DNA of 27,812 nucleotides, from the NCBI RefSeq assembly GCF_905175375.1, contig NZ_CAJIMS010000002.1, positions 1 to 27,812 of the forward strand. Reading direction: 5' to 3'. The translations under genes were made by a program, and so were the position numbers. The notes beneath the pieces were generated by a model that saw only the letters and a list, made by a program, of their open reading frames with translations, searched no databases and was not told where the DNA came from. This DNA comes from Chryseobacterium aquaeductus (GTDB lineage Bacteria; Bacteroidota; Bacteroidia; Flavobacteriales; Weeksellaceae). Positions 21,873 through 27,812 of this stretch are shown piece by piece; position 1 is the stretch's first letter; each line of letters starts with the position of its first letter.

Positions 21873-23594
21873 ATGAACAAGACACTCTCAATAGGACTCG
21901 CAGGTTTTTCTTTTACAATAGAAGAGCACGCATATATAAAGCTCAGCGATTATCTTAATGCACTCAGAAGCTCATTAGAAGCTTCAGAAGCTGACGAGGT
22001 AATGCACGACATAGAAATCAGAATGGTTGAGATCTTCAGAGATACTTTAGGAAAACGTGAAGTAATCAACGATGGTGACGTAGAAAAAGTAATCGCACAA
22101 ATCGGTTCTCCGGAAAAAATTGAAGAACAGGAAGAAGCATATTATTCTGAAAAAAACACGAACAAAAATTATAGCACAGGAACAGATTATACAGACAAAA
22201 AGCAATTGTTCAGAGATCCTGAAAGACAAAAAATCGCAGGTGTTTGCGCAGGATTAGCTCATTATGTGGGGATGGATATTACTGCAATGAGAGCGATCTG
22301 GTTAGGAATTTTCGTCTTAGGAATCTTTACAGCAGCTATTTCTTCTTCATTAATCGGATTATTGTACATCATCCTTTGGATCGTTTTACCCAAAGCAGAG
22401 ACCGCAGCTGATTTTTTGAAAATGAAAGGAAAGCCTATGAATTTCGATAATCTAAAAAACGAATCTAATAAACTCGTTCAGTTTGCAAACGAATCTTCCC
22501 AAAGAGTAGGCGAAATTTATATCGAAAACAAGCCTTATATCAACAACGCCGGGAGCGGACTTTGGAATGTAATCCGTTATGTTTTAGGAGGAATCTTTGC
22601 TTTGATGTCATTTGGATGTCTGATTGGGGTTTTCGTAGTCTTTGGCTTCATGGGCAATGACAACTTCCCTCCAATCAATGAAATGGATTTCTATTTTGAC
22701 AGCGATGGAATGAAATATATCATCATGATCATGATTGTTTTAGGAAGTTTGATTCCTGCACTCTTATTCGGATTGTTGAGCATGAAATTGATTTCGCCAA
22801 AAACAAAACTGAGAAATACAGGTTGGGTACTAGGAGCGTTGATTCTTTCACTAATCGCAGTTTCCACTTATTTCGGAATTAATATGGCAAAAAAAGATAT
22901 GTTCTTTAAAGGTCACAAAGAAGATACGGAAGAAATCGCAATTCCTACAGAGTCAGACAGCATTTATGTTGACATCAAGCAAATCACAATTCCTCAAAAC
23001 TTTACAGGGTACGATGACGATATTTATTCTGATAAAATCTCTGTATACGAGAAAGACTGGGTACATGTTGATGTAACGAGAAAAGCAGATATTAAAACTC
23101 CTTATTTAATTATTAAAAAAGAAGCAAAAGGATATAACGTTCCCTTGAATGCAAGTGTTCCTGTAGAAATCGTTGGTAATAAAGTGATTCTTCCAAATTA
23201 TATCAAATATCCATACGATCATCGTTTCAGAGATTACAGCATCAATTACGAGTTGGTAATTCCTCAAAATGCAGTGGTAATTCCACTTAAAAAAGATCAA
23301 ATCAATTTTGACGGCGATACTGACGGAAATGGCATCAATGACAATGATGAAGAAGATAACGATGGTAATCAAAACGGAAACATCTCAATTGAAAAAAATA
23401 AAATCTCTATCAACGGTTCTACCATTGAATATAGCGATAGTGATAAAGACAGCGTCATCATCAACGGAAAGAAATATCAGAAAGATGAAGCCGAAAAGAT
23501 TATGGATACCATGAAAATGAATATCGATAAAATGGAAAACGTAGATATCAAAATAAAAGACGGTAAAAAAGAATTTTCTATTAAAACCAAATAA
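21873..23594 (+). CDS. PspC-domain membrane protein, second complete copy
   Basis: Identical to 13768-15489. Position 22934 in this gene corresponds to base 1 of the window, which fixes the 22,933-bp period. Confidence 0.9.
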   Translation: MNKTLSIGLAGFSFTIEEHAYIKLSDYLNALRSSLEASEADEVMHDIEIRMVEIFRDTLGKREVINDGDVEKVIAQIGSPEKIEEQEEAYYSEKNTNKNYSTGTDYTDKKQLFRDPERQKIAGVCAGLAHYVGMDITAMRAIWLGIFVLGIFTAAISSSLIGLLYIILWIVLPKAETAADFLKMKGKPMNFDNLKNESNKLVQFANESSQRVGEIYIENKPYINNAGSGLWNVIRYVLGGIFALMSFGCLIGVFVVFGFMGNDNFPPINEMDFYFDSDGMKYIIMIMIVLGSLIPALLFGLLSMKLISPKTKLRNTGWVLGALILSLIAVSTYFGINMAKKDMFFKGHKEDTEEIAIPTESDSIYVDIKQITIPQNFTGYDDDIYSDKISVYEKDWVHVDVTRKADIKTPYLIIKKEAKGYNVPLNASVPVEIVGNKVILPNYIKYPYDHRFRDYSINYELVIPQNAVVIPLKKDQINFDGDTDGNGINDNDEEDNDGNQNGNISIEKNKISINGSTIEYSDSDKDSVIINGKKYQKDEAEKIMDTMKMNIDKMENVDIKIKDGKKEFSIKTK

Positions 23595-23604
23595 TTATAC
23601 TTGA

Positions 23605-23664
23605 GAGAGTGGCGGAAGGTGTGGATGGATGGCAAACGTTTGAAACCCACACCCTTCTACTCTC
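23605..23664 (+). other. 60-nt stem-loop, third copy
   Basis: Same bulged stem and CAAACGTTTG loop as 672-731. Confidence 0.6.
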
Positions 23665-23756
23665 AAACAATTACAAAAAATCTTCAATAATAAGTGGTTT
23701 ATATGACAAAATAGTCTTATATTCGTAAAAAATTAACCCTTAAAAAACATCAAATC

Positions 23757-23819
23757 ATGGTACAGGTAGTTTTAGAGATCGCAGTAAAAATCGCAGATAT
23801 AATTAGCGGTTTATTTTAA
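23757..23819 (+). CDS. 20-aa amphipathic peptide (putative), third copy
   Basis: Identical to 824-886, with the same flanking promoter-like box. Confidence 0.5.
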   Translation: MVQVVLEIAVKIADIISGLF

Positions 23820-23845
23820 GAGACATAATATTTCGATATATTTGT

Positions 23846-23878
23846 AAAGTATAACCAAGATTTGGTTATACTTTTTTT
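23846..23878 (+). terminator. Terminator after the 20-aa peptide gene, third copy
   Basis: Same structure as 913-945. Confidence 0.8.
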
Positions 23879-23895
23879 GTTTTAAAATTAAATTC

Positions 23896-24486
23896 ATGAA
23901 AAAGCTGATTGGCAAACTGATGCTAAAAATTCTGGGTTGGAAAGTCGTCCTTCAAGGCGATGTAAACAGTCTCAACCGTTGTATTCTTGTTGTAGCTCCT
24001 CATACGCACAACATGGAATATCTTTTGGGAAACCTTGCCTACTGGACTTTAGAAAAGCCTTTGAAAATTATCATCAAAGATGCCCATACCAAAGCATGGT
24101 ACGGTTCTGTAGTGAGAGGTTTGGGTGGAATTGGTATCGACAGAAGACAAAAAAATGATCTTGTGAATTTTGTGGCAAATGAATTTAAAAAAGACGACTT
24201 CAGTCTTGTGATTACGCCGGAAGGTACCAGAAGCTGGGTTCCGAAATGGAGAAAGGGTTTTTACCACATGGCTTTGGCGGCTAAAGTTCCGATTGTTTTA
24301 GCAGCAGGAGATTTTAAAAGAAACATTGTTTATTTAGGCTATACCATTCCTTACGAAAGACTGGAATCGGCTTCTTTCATAGAAATCATGGAGGAAATCC
24401 AGAACTATTACATAAAATACGACATCGGTCCGAAAATACCATCCAACTGGAATCCGAATATTATCGGGGATGAAGTTAGAAGTTAG
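23896..24486 (+). CDS. PlsC-type acyltransferase, third copy
   Basis: Identical to 963-1553 in all 196 residues. Confidence 0.88.
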   Translation: MKKLIGKLMLKILGWKVVLQGDVNSLNRCILVVAPHTHNMEYLLGNLAYWTLEKPLKIIIKDAHTKAWYGSVVRGLGGIGIDRRQKNDLVNFVANEFKKDDFSLVITPEGTRSWVPKWRKGFYHMALAAKVPIVLAAGDFKRNIVYLGYTIPYERLESASFIEIMEEIQNYYIKYDIGPKIPSNWNPNIIGDEVRS

Positions 24487-24507
24487 AAGCTAGAAGCTAG
24501 AAGCTAG
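24473..24507 (+). repeat. AAGYTAG x5 repeat, third copy
   Basis: Five units, unchanged from 1540-1574. Confidence 0.85.
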
Positions 24508-24548
24508 AATCAAAATTATTTATCATCAATTACTTATTACCAATAAAA

Positions 24549-24983
24549 ATGTATACGCAGGGAAAAACGAAGGAAGAAATTTTAAAATTCATCAATAATT
24601 GGGGAGAAGAAACTTTTGCTAAAACTCTTGATATACAATTCATTGACGTCGACTTAGACAACGAAACACTCACTGCAACGATGCCTGTCACACCAAAAAT
24701 TCATCAGCCTTTTGGCATTATGCACGGCGGAGCAAGTTGTGTGTTGGCAGAAACAATGGGTTCTAGTCTTTCTAATATTTTCATTGACGGAAACAAATAT
24801 TTCGGAGTGGGAACCAATATCAATTCCAATCATTTAAGAAGCAAAAAAGACGGAATAGTAACTGCTGTTGCAAGATTCATAAGGAAAGGAAAAACAATGC
24901 ACGTTTCCGAAATTGAAATCCGCGACGAAAAAGGTCAACTCATCAATCATACAACGATGACCAATAATATCATCAGCAAATAA
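24549..24983 (+). CDS. Hotdog-fold thioesterase (MenI-like), third copy
   Basis: Identical to 1616-2050. Confidence 0.88.
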   Translation: MYTQGKTKEEILKFINNWGEETFAKTLDIQFIDVDLDNETLTATMPVTPKIHQPFGIMHGGASCVLAETMGSSLSNIFIDGNKYFGVGTNINSNHLRSKKDGIVTAVARFIRKGKTMHVSEIEIRDEKGQLINHTTMTNNIISK

Positions 24984-24999
24984 AGAAGAAAATAGGTAA

Positions 25000-25026
25000 G
25001 GCTCAAAAAAATTTGAGTCTTTTTTT
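25000..25026 (+). terminator. Thioesterase terminator, third copy
   Basis: Same stem-loop as 2067-2093. Confidence 0.8.
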
Positions 25027-25036
25027 GTATTCTTAC

Positions 25037-25068
25037 TGCAACCTTTTAAGTTTTTTTCATCTTATCAT
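25037..25068 (+). promoter_or_regulatory. Putative ECF promoter 1, third copy
   Basis: Same element as 2104-2135. Confidence 0.6.
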
Positions 25069-25091
25069 TGTAACCAAAAATTTTATGTATC

Positions 25092-25547
25092 ATGAAAAAT
25101 TATCTACTTCTATTTTTTTGTGCGGTTTTCTTCACCTTAAATTCTTGCAATAGCAATGATGAAAACACTGAGTATAAAACACCGATAAGTATACAACAAA
25201 TCGGTAAAGGAAATCTGATGGGAAATTATCTTCCGCAACAGAATATGGTGATCACAACTTCTGCGCAATGGAATGCTCTTCTTAATAATGTAGATGCTAC
25301 CAACAATACTTCAGGTAGCTTTACGGAAACCAACATCGATTTTAATCAGTTTATGGTCATCGCTGTTTTTGATGAAGTTTACCCGAATGGCGGACATTCG
25401 ATTGACATTATCACCATAGATGACACGCCGCAAAGCATTGTGGTAGATCTTGAAAAATTATTAACGGGAAATGCAACATCCGTTGTTACTCAGCCATACC
25501 ATATCGTGAAAATACCTAAAAGTACAAAACCTGTTGTATTTCAATAA
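25092..25547 (+). CDS. PrcB C-terminal-like lipoprotein, third copy
   Basis: Identical to 2159-2614. Confidence 0.8.
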   Translation: MKNYLLLFFCAVFFTLNSCNSNDENTEYKTPISIQQIGKGNLMGNYLPQQNMVITTSAQWNALLNNVDATNNTSGSFTETNIDFNQFMVIAVFDEVYPNGGHSIDIITIDDTPQSIVVDLEKLLTGNATSVVTQPYHIVKIPKSTKPVVFQ

Positions 25548-25553
25548 AAAAAC

Positions 25554-25585
25554 TGCAACCTTTTGAGTTTTCTGCATCTTATCAT
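25554..25585 (+). promoter_or_regulatory. Putative ECF promoter 2, third copy
   Basis: Same element as 2621-2652. Confidence 0.6.
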
Positions 25586-25597
25586 AAACTAATAACC

Positions 25598-26611
25598 ATG
25601 AAAAATTTAATTTTACCTTTTTTACTGATTCTGACTTTGCTGTTTTCGTGCAGAAGTGAAGATTACGGTTTACTTGAGAATAAAGCAAATTCATATGATG
25701 TTTATGTAGCCGGAAGAGAAAATAACATGGCTTGCTATTGGAAAAATGGTAACAAAGTAAATTTACTCTATGGAAATGAAATATATATTGAAAAATTTTT
25801 AGTTGATAATAATAATATATATGCTTTTGGTGAGGCTTTGAACATATTAGATAAATTCACTTTTTGGAAGAATAATATTAAATATGATGTGCTGCAATAT
25901 TTAGGTATACCTTCAGGAGTTTATTTCAGAGTTTTTGACTTTTATGTAGATAACGATAATATTTATTTCCTGGGGCTCGTAGAAAATCCTTTTCCGATTA
26001 CTTCATCACAAAAATATCAACTTTGTTATTGGAAAAATGGTACTAAAGTTATATTAAATACAAGTGGATCAGACAATTTTGCAACGAATTGGCAAGAAAT
26101 GATAGTCTATAATAATGATTTATATATATCAGTAAAACAAGATAATACACTTGGTTATTATAAAAATAACATCTACACTCAAATAACAAATCAAGGATAT
26201 TCAACAGGCATTGCAAAAAATTCAAATGGAGTTTACATTCCTGTAGTTAACAATGTAACTTCCAGTCGATATTATCTAAATTTAATAACAGGACAAACCA
26301 TAAATTCGAACTTTGATCACAAGCTTTTCATTGATAATAATGATTTTTATTCTTTAAGTGGATACAATGAATATGTAAAGAACGGTAATATTATACAAAT
26401 CAATAACAACGAAGACTATAATAATCCTTGGGATTTGAAAGTAATTAATCAAAATGAATTTATGATCAGAATGAAAATATCACAAGGATCGGTTTTTGGT
26501 ATTGAATATAAAGTATTTATAAATAACGTTGAGACACAACATATCATTCAGGAAATGAGTGGTATACAGTACAATAATAGTTTCAACTCCATTTTTGTAG
26601 TGCAAAACTAA
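25598..26611 (+). CDS. Lipoprotein with YWKNG repeats, third copy
   Basis: Identical to 2665-3678. This is the last gene before sequence quality falls off. Confidence 0.8.
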   Translation: MKNLILPFLLILTLLFSCRSEDYGLLENKANSYDVYVAGRENNMACYWKNGNKVNLLYGNEIYIEKFLVDNNNIYAFGEALNILDKFTFWKNNIKYDVLQYLGIPSGVYFRVFDFYVDNDNIYFLGLVENPFPITSSQKYQLCYWKNGTKVILNTSGSDNFATNWQEMIVYNNDLYISVKQDNTLGYYKNNIYTQITNQGYSTGIAKNSNGVYIPVVNNVTSSRYYLNLITGQTINSNFDHKLFIDNNDFYSLSGYNEYVKNGNIIQINNNEDYNNPWDLKVINQNEFMIRMKISQGSVFGIEYKVFINNVETQHIIQEMSGIQYNNSFNSIFVVQN

Positions 26612-26618
26612 ATAGCAA

Positions 26619-27713
26619 ATGAATAACGGAAACTGGCAAAAAATCTACTTAGACCATTCCCCGAAACTTTTGGGGATTTGTCGCAGATATATCGCAGACT
26701 TACAAACTGCGGAAGATCTTTGCAAGACAGTTTTATCCTCGCAATGCAAAAAAGTCACCAGCTGAAAGATGAAAAAGCTTTGTTTGGCTGGCTCAAAAAC
26801 AATTGTTGTGAACAATGCTCTACAATATATTCGAAGCAACTCAAAAGAAATTTTCGTTTCTACAGAAATATCAGAAATCCCGGAAACAATCGACCGAAAT
26901 GAACAACTCTTCCACAGAAAAAAATCACGTTTTAGCATACGATTTCACCAGAGAAGAACTGTTGAAGTCGATCGACAGTCTGCCATTGCATCACCGTTCG
27001 GTTTTCAATTTATATTTTATCGAAAACCATTCTCATCAGGAGATTGCAAAATTATTAGGAATCAATTGTAAACACTTCAAATCTCATTTACTGAGAAGCG
27101 AAAAAATCTGTTCAGTAATTATTTATTAAACAATTTCGTCAATCATCATACACCCAAAAACAATAAGAAGATCACACAATTATTGGTATTTCTGGGATTA
27201 GGCGGCTTGATGTGGGCACAGACTTTTCAAGTAAATTTGCTGGATTTTAAAATTTCGCCCTCAAAAAATCTTTCAGTTCCTGATGATATTTCTTCGAATA
27301 CGGTTTCGTTTTCAGGTTCCAATAAAAATTTTCAGAAGAAACTGATTATTTCTGCTACCTTATTGATCACGCTGGATCATTTCTGTTCTGGCATTTAAAG
27401 AAAACAAAACATTCTTGCATAAATTTTCAGAAGCTGAGTCTCCGTTAAAAAAAGAGACAGCGAATGATTTAAAAAATGTTTCCTCAGCTGAATCAAAACC
27501 AGAAACAATTCAAAAAACTGACGTTCAAAACAAGAGTTGGAAGAAAAACAGGCAGATAAAAAAACAGAAATTCCGGTAACTGTTTCGAAAGCAACTTTTG
27601 CCAAAGAAAAAAAAATAATTGTAAAAGATTCTGCTGAGATTGCCCCTAGAAAAGTGATCATTGTAAAAAAAATCATTCAGAGAGACACCATCTTCATTGA
27701 AAGACCTAACTAA
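26619..27713 (+). pseudogene. ECF sigma factor, third copy broken by about 11 single-base indels
   Basis: Aligned to the intact copy at 9652-10743, this stretch has single-base losses or gains near 26719, 26797, 26884, 27065, 27078, 27097, 27114, 27230, 27241, 27374 and 27530 (net +3). Many fall in short homopolymers. The substitution pattern is otherwise clean, which is typical of unpolished long-read consensus and not of gene decay. The true stop corresponds to 27711-27713. Confidence 0.8.
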
Positions 27714-27723
27714 TAACTCAACC

Positions 27724-27812
27724 ATGCTTTTCAGAACCATCATTTTCATTTTCACGATCTTACTATTGCAGATTACGCCAGCACAAAAACGAAAATAGAC
27801 ACTGTTTATGTC
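27724..27812 (+). CDS. Outer-membrane beta-barrel protein, 5' fragment cut by window edge
   Basis: Starts with the same signal peptide as 4787-5647 (MLFRTIIFIFTILLLQ). One A is missing near 27795, so the frame shifts just before the window ends. Confidence 0.7.

Noticed and set aside
963..26611. Real triplication of about ten genes as paralogues
   Set aside because: Copies are identical at nucleotide level across kilobases including intergenic DNA, and differ only by indels near the axes and contig end. Genuine paralogues would show substitutions.

Overview
The window looks like AT-rich chromosomal DNA of a Bacteroidota bacterium, most likely a Chryseobacterium-like member of Flavobacteriia. 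Genes lack Shine-Dalgarno sites, several are preceded by the Bacteroidota -7 box TAnnTTTG, and the content fits: menaquinone genes (isochorismate synthase, hotdog thioesterase), a PadR/PspC pair, SPII lipoproteins and an ECF sigma factor next to an outer-membrane barrel.

Layout: only about 11.47 kb of this sequence is unique. It is laid out as a mirror, with reversal axes near 7213 and 18681. Positions 1-7213 read forward, 7214-18681 are the reverse complement of the whole unit, and 18682-27812 read forward again. Positions 22934-27812 repeat 1-4879, so the period is 22,933 bp, which is twice the distance between the axes. Small indels that break reading frames cluster around both axes and in the last 1.1 kb; elsewhere the copies are essentially identical. 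An assembly or library fold-back artefact is the simplest explanation. A covalently closed (dumbbell) linear molecule or an inverted-duplication amplicon would give the same picture.

Unit in natural order, from axis 2 to axis 1: small lipoprotein with two TDPPKNGTHWR repeats (+); secreted protein of unknown function (+); 78-aa unknown protein (-); HD-domain 5'-nucleotidase (-); PadR regulator and PspC-domain membrane protein (+, operon); a 60-nt stem-loop; a 20-aa amphipathic peptide gene with its own promoter and terminator (+); PlsC-type acyltransferase and MenI-like thioesterase (+); PrcB-like lipoprotein (+); YWKNG-repeat lipoprotein, membrane-anchored ECF sigma factor, outer-membrane barrel and isochorismate synthase (+, probable operon); 22-bp repeats and a bidirectional terminator; XRE regulator (-).

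How the genes work together: both lipoprotein genes upstream of the sigma gene carry a near-identical 32-bp promoter, TGCAACC-N14-CATCTTATCAT. The second copy appears to drive the lipoprotein-sigma-barrel(-menF) operon. This suggests a self-activating envelope-signalling regulon in which sigma factor and membrane anchor are one polypeptide. That system and the free-standing 20-aa amphipathic peptide are the best candidates for undescribed biology here.
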